11,002 nucleotides of DNA from Rhodobacter sp. (GTDB lineage: Bacteria > Pseudomonadota > Alphaproteobacteria > Rhodobacterales > Rhodobacteraceae). Below the pieces are notes generated by a model. It was not told where the DNA came from. It did not search any database and worked only from the letters and a program-made list of their open reading frames with translations. Where the stretch lies: NCBI GenBank assembly GCA_013824045.1, contig PNND01000081.1:1-11002 (forward strand), written 5' to 3'. Positions within the stretch are counted from its first letter, which is position 1. The number at the start of each line of letters is the position of its first letter. This document shows, piece after piece, positions 1-6,575 of this stretch. Position numbers and translations under genes: made by a program.

Positions 1-477
1 TGCGCCCTGCAGGATCAGCGCGTCATCCCCGATCTGCGCGCCTTCGGCGATGGAGACATGGCTGGCGATGCGCGCCCGCGCGCCGATGCGCGCGCCGCTC
101 CCGATGGTAACAAAGGCGCCGATCGCGGCCCCGTCGCCGATTTCGGCGCCGGGGTCGATCGCCGTCATCGGGTGGATGCCGGGGGCGATGTCCGGGCCGG
201 GGTCCATCAGGACCGTCAGCCCGGCCATGGCCAGCCGCCCGCGCGGGGCAAAGATCGCGGCCTGCAGCCCGAGCGCCTGCCAATCCGCGCCGGGCCAAAG
301 AAGCGCCGCCCGAGCGCCGCCCTGCGCGATGCCGCCTGCATATTTCGGGTCCATCGCCAGCGCCAGCGCATCGGGGCCGGCCATCTGCGGCTCGGACGCA
401 CGGGTGACCTTGATCTCAAGGTCGCCCTCCGCTTCGGCCCCAAGGGCAGCGGCAATATCGCGGATCGTATGGGCCAT
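1..477 (-). CDS. lpxD: UDP-3-O-(3-hydroxyacyl)glucosamine N-acyltransferase LpxD (C-terminus cut by window edge)
   Basis: LpxD transfers a 3-hydroxyacyl chain from acyl carrier protein to the 2-amino group of UDP-3-O-acylglucosamine, the third step of lipid A synthesis, in the cytoplasm. The visible 159 residues begin MAHTIRDIAAALGAEAEGD and contain the uridine-binding N-terminal domain (about 1-98, including the DPKYAGGIAQGG segment). A left-handed beta-helix of hexapeptide repeats starts near IHPMTAIDPGAEIGDG (101-115) and continues to the edge. The family is usually about 340-365 residues, so over half is missing, including the catalytic histidine region. The start at 477 is supported by AGGA about nine bases upstream. 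It lies 37 bp downstream of the L,D-transpeptidase stop on the same strand, so the two may be co-transcribed, although lpxD is more often found with bamA and fabZ. The frame is open to base 1 with no defect. Confidence 0.9.
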   Translation of the reverse strand, partial: MAHTIRDIAAALGAEAEGDLEIKVTRASEPQMAGPDALALAMDPKYAGGIAQGGARAALLWPGADWQALGLQAAIFAPRGRLAMAGLTVLMDPGPDIAPGIHPMTAIDPGAEIGDGAAIGAFVTIGSGARIGARARIASHVSIAEGAQIGDDALILQGA

Positions 478-514
478 GGGGCAGCGTCCTCGGGTCAGTC
501 CGTCCCCCGCAGGC

Positions 515-2170
515 TTACCCTTGAACGCCGCGCAAGGCCACCCCGGCCTCGGTCAGCGCGTCGAAGATGCGCGCGTCGCGGCCATAGATATCGCGGCGAT
601 AGGTCATGTCGCCCTTTGCGGTGGGCCAGGCGGTGAAATAGACCAGATGCACAGGCAGCTTTTCATCGAAGCGCACGGTCGTTTCCTTGTCGCTTTCCAG
701 ATGACCGTGGAAGAAGCCTTTCGGATCATCGGTTTGCGCGGCCAGCAGGGCATAGGCGAAATCGAAGGGATCGGCCAACCGGATACAGCCATGGCTATAG
801 GCGCGCACCTCGTGATCGAACAGTTCCTTGGCGGGCGTGTCGTGCAGATAGATGTTGTACTGGTTGGGGAACATGAACTTCACCTTCCCCAGCGCGTTGC
901 CGTCCGAGGGCGGCTGGCGCAGGCCAAAGGGGAAGCTGCGCGCGGAATAGGCGGCGAAGTTCACCGCGCCGCGCGGCACGACGCGGCCATTGCGATCAAT
1001 CACTTGCAGGTGGCTGACGGCATTAGGATTGCGCTGCAAGAGCGGCAGGTATTCCTTGACGATGATCGACCGTGGCACGCCCCAGCTTGGGTTGATGACC
1101 AGATGATCCATCTCGTCCGAGAATTCCGGGCTACGCTGATCGGGGACGTTCTTGCCGATGACAGCGCGGGTCTGGAAGGTGACCTTGCCGTGATCGACGA
1201 TCTTTGACGTGAAATCAGGCAGGTTCACCCAGATGTGGCGCGGGCCGCGCACGGTATCGTGCATCCAGCGCAGACGCTCCATCGCCACGACGATGGATTT
1301 GACGCGGTCTTCGGGGCTTATGTTGATTTCGGCCAGCGTATCCGCCGTGGCACGGCCATCGGCGGTGAGGCCATGGTCGATCTGGAACCGCTGCACGGCG
1401 GCTTGCATGTCACGATCATAGATCGCGGTCGCGGAGCGGCGCAGATAGCCCTTGGCCATCAGCCGGTCGCGCAGCGCAACAACATCCGCCCCGGTATCGC
1501 CCGGTGCAAGCGATCCGGCCATTACCGGCGCGCCCCAGCCACCGGCGGCGATCCGCGCCTCCAGCGACAGTTTCTCCTTCATCAGGCGGGCATATTCCGG
1601 AGCCTTTGGTGGCAGGCTCCGCAGCAGGGCCGATGCGTCGCCACGATCCACCTGCGCCAGCAGGCGAAGGGGATCAAGGCGCGTCACCTCGCGGTGGATC
1701 GCGGCATCGGCCTCTTCCGGGACCAGCACCCCCGTCGCGACATCGGATGCATAATCAAGGAAAGCGCGGGTCATCCGCACTTCAAGCCGGCCACGGTCGC
1801 CTTCCGTCACCGCATTGGCAAAGGCGGCACGCAGGGCAGCGGCATCATAGCGCGCAATCGGCAGGCCATGGGCGGCAGCGCCATCCAGTGCCGCAAAGAG
1901 CGCGGCGCGGCGGGCGGCATCTTCGGCCCCGGTCCAGAGCGTTTCGTAGTTCCGGGCGCGATAGTAATCGGCCAGCAAGGCATCTTCGGCCACCGCCACT
2001 GCCACAGCCTGCGCATAAGGTGCGGAAGGCGGAGCCGTCTGGGCAACAGCGGCGGCTGGCGGAAGCGCCAGCGCAACCGTCAGCAGAAGCGACGCTACCC
2101 CCCTGCCCCAGCGACCACCCAGAGCCTTGCCATGCCCGAACCCTTTACCAACCGCTTCAAACACGACCAT
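515..2170 (-). CDS. L,D-transpeptidase, YcbB/LdtD type (scaffold, peptidoglycan-binding and YkuD domains)
   Basis: Predicted periplasmic L,D-transpeptidase that forms 3-3 (mDAP-mDAP) crosslinks between peptidoglycan stems. The 551-residue protein has a long basic n-region and a hydrophobic signal (ASLLLTVALALPPAAAVAQ, about 26-44). A helical YcbB-type scaffold covers about 62-215 and contains the peptide DYYRARNYETLWTG. A PG_binding_1 repeat follows at about 223-283 (GDTGADVVALRDRL to QIDHGLTADG). The YkuD catalytic domain covers about 310-515, with His443 in YLHDT and the nucleophile motif SHGCIRL at 459-465 (Cys462). The insertion before the catalytic motif (about 370-435) resembles the capping subdomain of the LdtD group. 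The start at 2170 is preceded by GGGGAAAG a few bases upstream; the signal peptide has an unusually long n-region, so a start slightly downstream is possible. It is divergent from the MepK-like peptidase gene and upstream of lpxD. Confidence 0.93.
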   Translation of the reverse strand: MVVFEAVGKGFGHGKALGGRWGRGVASLLLTVALALPPAAAVAQTAPPSAPYAQAVAVAVAEDALLADYYRARNYETLWTGAEDAARRAALFAALDGAAAHGLPIARYDAAALRAAFANAVTEGDRGRLEVRMTRAFLDYASDVATGVLVPEEADAAIHREVTRLDPLRLLAQVDRGDASALLRSLPPKAPEYARLMKEKLSLEARIAAGGWGAPVMAGSLAPGDTGADVVALRDRLMAKGYLRRSATAIYDRDMQAAVQRFQIDHGLTADGRATADTLAEINISPEDRVKSIVVAMERLRWMHDTVRGPRHIWVNLPDFTSKIVDHGKVTFQTRAVIGKNVPDQRSPEFSDEMDHLVINPSWGVPRSIIVKEYLPLLQRNPNAVSHLQVIDRNGRVVPRGAVNFAAYSARSFPFGLRQPPSDGNALGKVKFMFPNQYNIYLHDTPAKELFDHEVRAYSHGCIRLADPFDFAYALLAAQTDDPKGFFHGHLESDKETTVRFDEKLPVHLVYFTAWPTAKGDMTYRRDIYGRDARIFDALTEAGVALRGVQG

Positions 2171-2487
2171 GACTTTCCCCGGAACACGCGAATTTCTGTG
2201 TATTTGCTGCAGTTTGGGTGATTCCCCAAGCAGAGTCCATTCACAACCTCACCCTTGCGAAACGCCGAATGCGCAAGATCGTTTCCAATGCGGCAATAGC
2301 GGTCTGCGGGCAACAGGCGCGGAAATATGCACGGGGCACCCGGTGATTCAGCGAAAACTTGCCGATTGGCGCTTTGCTCGGCCCTGACCGCCAATCAGCG
2401 CTTGGGTCACGAATCGTCTTGTGCAATAACACCTCTGCACTTGGGGAAAAGTGGCACAGAAGCTGCTCTTAGAGGCGGCGAAGACGG
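2171..2487. promoter_or_regulatory. Divergent intergenic region between L,D-transpeptidase and MepK-like peptidase genes
   Basis: A 317-bp non-coding stretch between two divergently transcribed cell-wall genes, so it must hold both promoters. It is visibly less GC-rich than the flanking genes. No clear sigma70 hexamer pair could be assigned on either strand. The only strong structure is a perfect 8-bp dyad (GATTGGCG at 2364-2371 and CGCCAATC at 2389-2396). Short ORFs across it on both strands lack good ribosome binding sites and recognisable products, and appear to be chance. Confidence 0.6.
2364..2396. repeat. Perfect 8-bp inverted repeat, possible operator
   Basis: GATTGGCG (2364-2371) and CGCCAATC (2389-2396) are exact reverse complements separated by 17 bp; they extend neither inward nor outward. 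The centre-to-centre distance of 25 bp is not a whole number of helical turns that would favour one dimer on one face. It lies about 90 bp upstream of the MepK-like start and about 200 bp from the transpeptidase start. It could be a regulator site for the divergent pair or a chance palindrome. Confidence 0.3.
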
Positions 2488-3078
2488 ATGACGGGGACTG
2501 AATTCAGAATGGCAGACATGACCAAACTTGGGGTGACACGTCGCGGTGTTCTGGGTGTTTTTGCGGCCGTGACGGTTGCTGCGGCCCCTACTTACTCCAA
2601 TGCTTTTGGTTTGCTGCGTGGCGCGGGCGATGTGCGCCGCATCCGCATGTATTCTGGCCGCACCGGGGAAAGCGTCGATACGATCTACTGGATCGAAGGC
2701 GAGTACATTCCCGAAGTCATCAAGGAAATCAATTACTTCATGCGGGATTGGCGGTCGAACGACCAGATCAAGTATGATCTGCGCGCCATCGACATCATGG
2801 CCGCCGCGCACAGCCTGATGGATGTGTCGGAACCCTATACACTGCTGTCGGGCTACCGTAGCCCGGCCACCAATGCGATGCTGCGGTCCAATTCGGGCGG
2901 CGTGGCGCGCAACTCGCTTCACATGAAGGGTCAGGCGGCTGATCTGCGGCTGAAGTCGCGCTCGGTGGGCCAGATGGCCAGAGCGGCAGAGGCCTGCGCA
3001 TCGGGCGGTGTGGGCCGGTATTCGCGGTCGAACTTCGTGCATATGGATTGCGGGCCGGTACGCCACTGGGGCGGCTGA
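2488..3078 (+). CDS. DUF882 / M15-type murein endopeptidase, MepK (YcbK)-like, Tat-exported
   Basis: A 196-residue predicted periplasmic zinc peptidase of the DUF882 (Peptidase_M15_2) family. Its E. coli relative MepK (YcbK) hydrolyses 3-3 peptidoglycan crosslinks. The N-terminus carries a twin-arginine signal (VTRRGVLGVFAAVTVAAAP, about 16-34), suggesting folded export with its metal. The catalytic core reads LLSGYRSPATNAMLR (119-133), NSLHMKGQAADLRL (142-155) and GGVGRYSRSNFVHMDCG (173-189). The likely zinc ligands are His145, Asp152 and His185, all present. The start at 2488 has a purine-rich AGAGGCGG nine bases upstream; ATGs at 2509 and 2518 are in frame, keep the Tat motif and are plausible alternatives. 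It is divergent from the L,D-transpeptidase. In E. coli ycbB (ldtD) and ycbK are also neighbours, which supports a shared role in making and trimming 3-3 crosslinks. Confidence 0.9.
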   Translation: MTGTEFRMADMTKLGVTRRGVLGVFAAVTVAAAPTYSNAFGLLRGAGDVRRIRMYSGRTGESVDTIYWIEGEYIPEVIKEINYFMRDWRSNDQIKYDLRAIDIMAAAHSLMDVSEPYTLLSGYRSPATNAMLRSNSGGVARNSLHMKGQAADLRLKSRSVGQMARAAEACASGGVGRYSRSNFVHMDCGPVRHWGG

Positions 3079-3109
3079 TTTCCGCCTAACCCACATTACA
3101 CCACGACAA

Positions 3110-3129
3110 AGGGGCGCTGTTGCGCCCCT
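3110..3129. terminator. Hairpin terminator between convergent genes, probably bidirectional
   Basis: AGGGGCGC (3110-3117), a TGTT loop, and GCGCCCCT (3122-3129) form a perfect 8-bp GC-rich stem-loop 31 bp after the MepK-like stop and 30 bp beyond the convergent rlmE stop. The downstream tract is only weakly T-rich (CTTGCGTTT on plus, TTTGTCG on minus), as is often seen in high-GC alphaproteobacteria. Confidence 0.75.
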
Positions 3130-3159
3130 CTTGCGTTTCCACAGCGGCATCAATCGCCG

Positions 3160-3906
3160 TCACTCGTTGGCGTCATCCTCTGCATCTGCAGCGACCTGAC
3201 GGCCGCGGAAGCCCTGCGCCACGACAAATTTCTCGGAACTGTCGGACCGGCTGGCGGGTGGCTTTACATTGGCCACCTTGCGGAAGTTGCGCTTGAGCAT
3301 GGTCTGCATCTCGCTCTCGGCCCCGCCTGCCAAAACCTTGGCGACGAACGTGCCGTCATCTTCCAGAACATCAAAGGCGAAGGCCAAGGCCGCCTCGACC
3401 AGCGCGACGATGCGCAGGTGATCGGTCGCCTTGTGGCCGGAGGCCGCGGCGGCCATGTCAGACATCACCACATCGGCACGGCCACCCAGCCAGCCTTTGA
3501 CCTTTTCATCGGCATCGTCATCCAGAAAATCCAGCTGATGGATTTCGGCCCCCGGGATCGGCTCCACTTCCTGCAGATCGACACCCAGCACGGTGCCCAC
3601 CGGTTTCTTCGGGTTCTGCCCCAGCGCATTGACCCGCTCAACGGCCACCTGACACCAGCCGCCCGGTGCGCAGCCAAGGTCCACCACCCGGCCACCGGGT
3701 TTGAGAAACCCGTACCGATCATCGAGTTCGAGGATCTTGTAAGCCGCGCGCCCGCGAAAGCCCTCTTTCTTGGCGCGGATCACGTAGGGGTCGTTCAACT
3801 GTCGCTCCAGCCAGAGCGTAGAGGAAAGCTTGCGCCCCTTGGCCGTCTTGACCCGCACCCGCAATTCGCGCTGGCCGCGCCCGGAGCTTCCCTTTTCCTG
3901 TGTCAT
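3160..3906 (-). CDS. rlmE: 23S rRNA (uridine-2'-O)-methyltransferase RlmE (FtsJ/RrmJ)
   Basis: RlmE uses S-adenosylmethionine to methylate the ribose 2'-OH of U2552 (E. coli numbering) in the A loop of 23S rRNA, a late step in 50S assembly. The 248-residue protein shows the full FtsJ fold. Substrate-side lysine Lys57 lies in [15 protein letters not shown]-binding motif I is [11 protein letters not shown] (74-84); the acidic motif IV is VMSDMA with Asp150; Lys190 lies in FVAKVLAGG and Glu225 in SSEKFVV. These complete the catalytic K-D-K-E tetrad. The basic N-terminal stretch (about 1-30, Arg/Lys/Gly rich) is longer than in E. coli, which is common in alphaproteobacteria. Its ATG (3904-3906) overlaps the ppx-family stop codon in an ATGA arrangement, so translation is probably coupled to the upstream phosphatase. 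Confidence 0.96.
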   Translation of the reverse strand: MTQEKGSSGRGQRELRVRVKTAKGRKLSSTLWLERQLNDPYVIRAKKEGFRGRAAYKILELDDRYGFLKPGGRVVDLGCAPGGWCQVAVERVNALGQNPKKPVGTVLGVDLQEVEPIPGAEIHQLDFLDDDADEKVKGWLGGRADVVMSDMAAAASGHKATDHLRIVALVEAALAFAFDVLEDDGTFVAKVLAGGAESEMQTMLKRNFRKVANVKPPASRSDSSEKFVVAQGFRGRQVAADAEDDANE

Positions 3907-5042
3907 GCGTAAGGCCCATCTTCCAGAACGCCATCCGCGCTCATCTGTGCATATAGCAGCCCTTCACGCAGACCACGGTCGGCCACGGAAAGGCGATCGG
4001 TGGGCCATATCCGCATCAGCGCCTGAAGGATAGCCGCGCCGGACATGATCAGCGCGTGGCGGTCGCGCCCGATGCGCGGATCGGTGCGCCGCCCTTCGGG
4101 GCCAAGCGACAGATATTCCCGGATCACGAGGTCGATCTGATCCGAGGTCATCTGCAACCCGTCCACCTTGGTCCGGTCATAGCGGCGCAGGTTCAGGTAG
4201 CTGGCGGCCACCGTTGTGACGGTGCCGGACGTGCCGATGATCTGAAATCCGGCGCGGGGGTTTTCGGCGTTATAGGGGGAAAAGCTGGCGAGGTTTTCTT
4301 CAAAGAACCAGCTCATCAGCGCAAAGCGCGCGGCGTCATCCTCCACATCGGCGAACTGGTCCTTCAGCGTGGCCACGCCAAGAGGCACGGAAATCCAGTC
4401 CACCACCCGCGCCGACGCCTCGCCCTGCGGCTGAAACCCGCGATGTAGCCGCATGATGGACTTTGCGCGATCCTCGGGCGGAACGGCGGATAGGTCGATC
4501 CACACAAGTTCGGTCGATCCGCCACCGATATCCACGACCAGCAACTGTTCGGTGCGCGCATTCACCAGGGGCGCGCAAGAGATGACGGCCAGCCGCGCCT
4601 CTTCCTCGGGCGCGATGATTTCCAGACTGAGGCCGGTTTCGCGCCGCACCTGACGGATGAAATCCTTTGCATTGCGCGCGCGGCGGCAGGCCTCGGTCGC
4701 GACAAGGCGCATGCGGCGGACGCCGTGCTTCTCGATCTTTTTCTGACAGATGCGCAGAGCCTGCACCGTGCGTCCCATCGAGGCACGCGACAGTCGGCCC
4801 GAGGCTTCAAGCCCCACGCCAAGCTGGACAGTTTTGGAAAAACTGTCCACGACCTGAAACTGACTGCCTTTTGGTTGGGCAATCAGCATCCGGCAACTGT
4901 TTGTGCCAAGGTCGAGCGCCGCATAAAGCGTGCCCGCCCCCGGCGGATGGGAAGCTGACGGTTCTACCGCGGGCGGCGTGCCGACTGGCATGCCGTCCAA
5001 CTGCGGGATCGCGTCCGCCTCCCGGGGACGCTGGGGCGTCAT
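3903..5042 (-). CDS. ppx: Exopolyphosphatase / guanosine pentaphosphate phosphatase (Ppx/GppA family)
   Basis: A 379-residue ASKHA-fold phosphatase expected to release phosphate from polyphosphate and/or convert pppGpp to ppGpp in the cytoplasm. Sequence alone does not decide between the two. Motifs are in order: phosphate-1 loop [15 protein letters not shown] (41-55); [11 protein letters not shown] (144-154), with the acidic residues typical of the catalytic region; phosphate-2 loop [13 protein letters not shown] (169-181); nucleotide-binding [13 protein letters not shown] (268-280); and the C-terminal [12 protein letters not shown] (353-364). It is about the length of the short, two-domain alphaproteobacterial form and lacks the C-terminal HD-like extension of E. 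coli Ppx. The start at 5042 was chosen because GGAGGG lies five bases upstream. The frame stays open to 5189, but that extension has no such site and no family-like sequence. The first 35 or so residues are proline-rich and probably disordered. The stop overlaps the rlmE start by 4 bp. Confidence 0.93.
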   Translation of the reverse strand: MTPQRPREADAIPQLDGMPVGTPPAVEPSASHPPGAGTLYAALDLGTNSCRMLIAQPKGSQFQVVDSFSKTVQLGVGLEASGRLSRASMGRTVQALRICQKKIEKHGVRRMRLVATEACRRARNAKDFIRQVRRETGLSLEIIAPEEEARLAVISCAPLVNARTEQLLVVDIGGGSTELVWIDLSAVPPEDRAKSIMRLHRGFQPQGEASARVVDWISVPLGVATLKDQFADVEDDAARFALMSWFFEENLASFSPYNAENPRAGFQIIGTSGTVTTVAASYLNLRRYDRTKVDGLQMTSDQIDLVIREYLSLGPEGRRTDPRIGRDRHALIMSGAAILQALMRIWPTDRLSVADRGLREGLLYAQMSADGVLEDGPYA

Positions 5043-5047
5043 GACCG

Positions 5048-5053
5048 CCCTCC
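5048..5053 (-). promoter_or_regulatory. Ribosome binding site fixing the ppx start
   Basis: On the minus strand GGAGGG sits five bases before the ATG at 5042. It selects this start over the upstream in-frame ATG at 5189. Confidence 0.8.
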
Positions 5054-5250
5054 ATCTGTGGTTACCCCGATGGTAGCGCCCTTTTTGCACCCAAGGCAAG
5101 CGCGCGCTGACCTGCAGTTGCATGCAGCAATCACATTCATCATTTCCTTGAGAATTATTCCGATCCCGCTCTGTCGCCGCCGTGGCCAAATTGCGCTAGG
5201 TCGGAACTGGCGTATTCGGGGGTCGTTCCTCGCCTGCGCCATGTCGAAAA

Positions 5251-5267
5251 CCGACATCGGCTGTCGG
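5251..5267. repeat. Small hairpin upstream of the one-carbon operon
   Basis: CCGACA (5251-5256), TCGGC spacer and TGTCGG (5262-5267) form a perfect 6-bp inverted repeat 45 bp before the start of the first gene of the operon. It would lie in the 5' leader or near the promoter of the 5312-7556 operon. A weak possible promoter (TTGCGC at 5191-5196, TATTCG at 5213-5218, 16-bp spacer) lies upstream. The pair could be an operator or leader hairpin, or chance. No SAM, SAH or cobalamin riboswitch pattern was recognised in the 269-bp region 5043-5311. Confidence 0.3.
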
Positions 5268-5311
5268 AGTTCGGCGCTATCAACAGGGTCAAGCACGGCA
5301 AGGGGAATCGG

Positions 5312-5614
5312 ATGCCTGAAGTTACCATCGTCTACTGGCGCGACATCCCGGCCCAGGTCATCGTGGGCAAGGGGCGGCGGGGATCGAAGATCCAGCTGAC
5401 AGAACGCTTCGAGCAAGCCATTGACCGCTGCGCCATGAAGGTGGGGGCGCGGGATACCGACAGCTATCTCGCCGAATGGCGCAAAGCCGCCCCCTATGAG
5501 GTGGAGGGCGACCCGGACGAGATTGTAAAGTCCGTTGCTGCCCAGCTGGAAGCCGAGTTTGACACCGCGCGCCTGAAGGCGCTGATCGACGCCGAGGGTT
5601 GGGCAAAGGCCTGA
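5312..5614 (+). CDS. Small 'virulence factor' family protein (Virulence_fact domain), function unknown
   Basis: A 100-residue soluble protein starting MPEVTIVYWRDIPAQVIVGK, with a good upstream site (AGGGGA about six bases before the ATG). It resembles the small alphaproteobacterial family annotated as 'virulence factor' (from memory PF13769); that name carries no established biochemistry. Conserved-looking features are the N-terminal YWRDIPAQV strand segment, the basic GKGRRGSK stretch (19-26), RFEQAIDRCAMKVGA (32-46, with one cysteine) and SYLAEWRKAAPYEVEGDP (51-68), followed by a charged helix. There is no signal peptide, membrane segment or catalytic motif. It is the first gene of a tight operon, 23 bp before the methylenetetrahydrofolate reductase gene. 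That suggests a role linked to folate one-carbon or methyl-transfer metabolism rather than virulence; this is inferred from position only. Confidence 0.85.
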   Translation: MPEVTIVYWRDIPAQVIVGKGRRGSKIQLTERFEQAIDRCAMKVGARDTDSYLAEWRKAAPYEVEGDPDEIVKSVAAQLEAEFDTARLKALIDAEGWAKA

Positions 5615-5637
5615 TCCGATAACCGTGGGAGAGCCTG

Positions 5638-6561
5638 ATGGCCCTGTTCAGTTTCCGCCGCGAGGCAGCCCCATCCCCCTCGTCTTCGGCCCCGGCCGAG
5701 ATGGAGGCCTTTCTCAAGGGCTTTTCCATCGAAGTGATGCCGCGCACGGCGGAAAAGGTGGAAAGCTTCCGCGCCATCCTGCCCGAAGGCACACGCGTCT
5801 ATATCGCCCATATCGACGGCACCCCGATCGAGGACATGGTCGCAACGGCCAAGCGGTTGAACGCGGAAGGCTATCCCGTGATGCCGCATTTCCCAGCACG
5901 CATCATCAAGGACAAGGCCACGCTGCTGGACTGGGTCGCCCGCTACAAGGGCGAGGCTGATGTGAAGCAGGGCCTGCTGTTGGCCGGTGGCGTGGCGCAG
6001 CCGGTGGGGGATTTCGAAACCTCGATGCAATTGCTGGAATCGGGCGCGTTCGATGGGTTTGACCGGCTGCATGTGGCAGGCCATCCGGAAGGCAATAAGG
6101 ACATCGATCCCGATGGATCGGACCGCATGGTGATGGAAGCCGCGCGCTGGAAATCAGCCTTCGCCGAGCGCACGGATGCCAAGATGGCCATGGCCACGCA
6201 GTTCTGCTTTGAAGCTGATCCCGTTATCGCCTGGGTGGATCGTCTGGCCGCAGAAGGGGTAAAGCTACCCGTACATATCGGCGTGGCGGGGCCTGCGAAG
6301 CTTCAGACCCTCATCAAATTCGCCATCGCCTGCGGCGTGGGCCCGTCACTGCGCGTGCTGCAAAAGCGCGCGATGGATGTGACCAAGCTTCTGCTGCCCT
6401 ATGAGCCTACCGAATTCGTCGCGGCCCTCGCCGCGCACAAGGCCGCGAACCCCGATTTCGGGATTGAAGCGGTGCATTTCTTCCCGCTTGGCGGCATCAA
6501 GACCAATGCCACCTGGATCACCGAAAACGGCGGCACTTCCGGCCAGCCTGCACACGCATAA
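5638..6561 (+). CDS. Methylenetetrahydrofolate reductase family protein (MetF-like, divergent)
   Basis: A 307-residue TIM-barrel flavoprotein of the MTHFR family, predicted to interconvert 5,10-methylene- and 5-methyl-tetrahydrofolate in the cytoplasm. Start at 5638 follows GGGAGAG by five to six bases. By-eye alignment to E. coli MetF matches FSIEVMPRTAEKVESF (29-44) to the FEFFPPRT segment, so Glu32 equals the catalytic Glu28. PHFPAR (83-88) matches PHLTC, VAGHPEG (146-152) matches VAAYPE, TQFCFEAD (187-194) matches TQFFFDVE (Gln188 equals Gln183), and VHFFPLGG (279-286) matches FHFYTLNR. At the LRGD segment this protein reads LLLAGG (113-118), so the flavin-contacting aspartate appears replaced by glycine. 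The first 20 residues are a low-complexity Ala/Ser/Pro tail. It is 23 bp after the small upstream gene and 14 bp before the methyltransferase gene, clearly one operon, and would supply or consume the methyl-folate used by that enzyme. Confidence 0.85.
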   Translation: MALFSFRREAAPSPSSSAPAEMEAFLKGFSIEVMPRTAEKVESFRAILPEGTRVYIAHIDGTPIEDMVATAKRLNAEGYPVMPHFPARIIKDKATLLDWVARYKGEADVKQGLLLAGGVAQPVGDFETSMQLLESGAFDGFDRLHVAGHPEGNKDIDPDGSDRMVMEAARWKSAFAERTDAKMAMATQFCFEADPVIAWVDRLAAEGVKLPVHIGVAGPAKLQTLIKFAIACGVGPSLRVLQKRAMDVTKLLLPYEPTEFVAALAAHKAANPDFGIEAVHFFPLGGIKTNATWITENGGTSGQPAHA

Positions 6562-6575
6562 GAAAAGGTTCCCCG

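Noticed and set aside
50..1207. Long plus-strand ORF (385 codons) opposite lpxD and the L,D-transpeptidase
   Set aside because: It lies antisense to two genes with clear family motifs; its product has no recognisable domain and reflects high-GC codon bias.
1235..2221. Plus-strand ORF of 328 codons
   Set aside because: It is the complement of the L,D-transpeptidase coding sequence, with no family-like sequence.
5043..5189. N-terminal extension of the ppx-family gene to an ATG at 5189
   Set aside because: The extra 49 residues do not resemble the family, and GGAGGG five bases before the ATG at 5042 gives a far better start.
5043..5311. SAM, SAH or cobalamin riboswitch before the one-carbon operon
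   Set aside because: Expected from the gene functions, but no recognisable core (B12 box, SAM-II pseudoknot or SAH core) was found by eye; a covariance-model search would be decisive.
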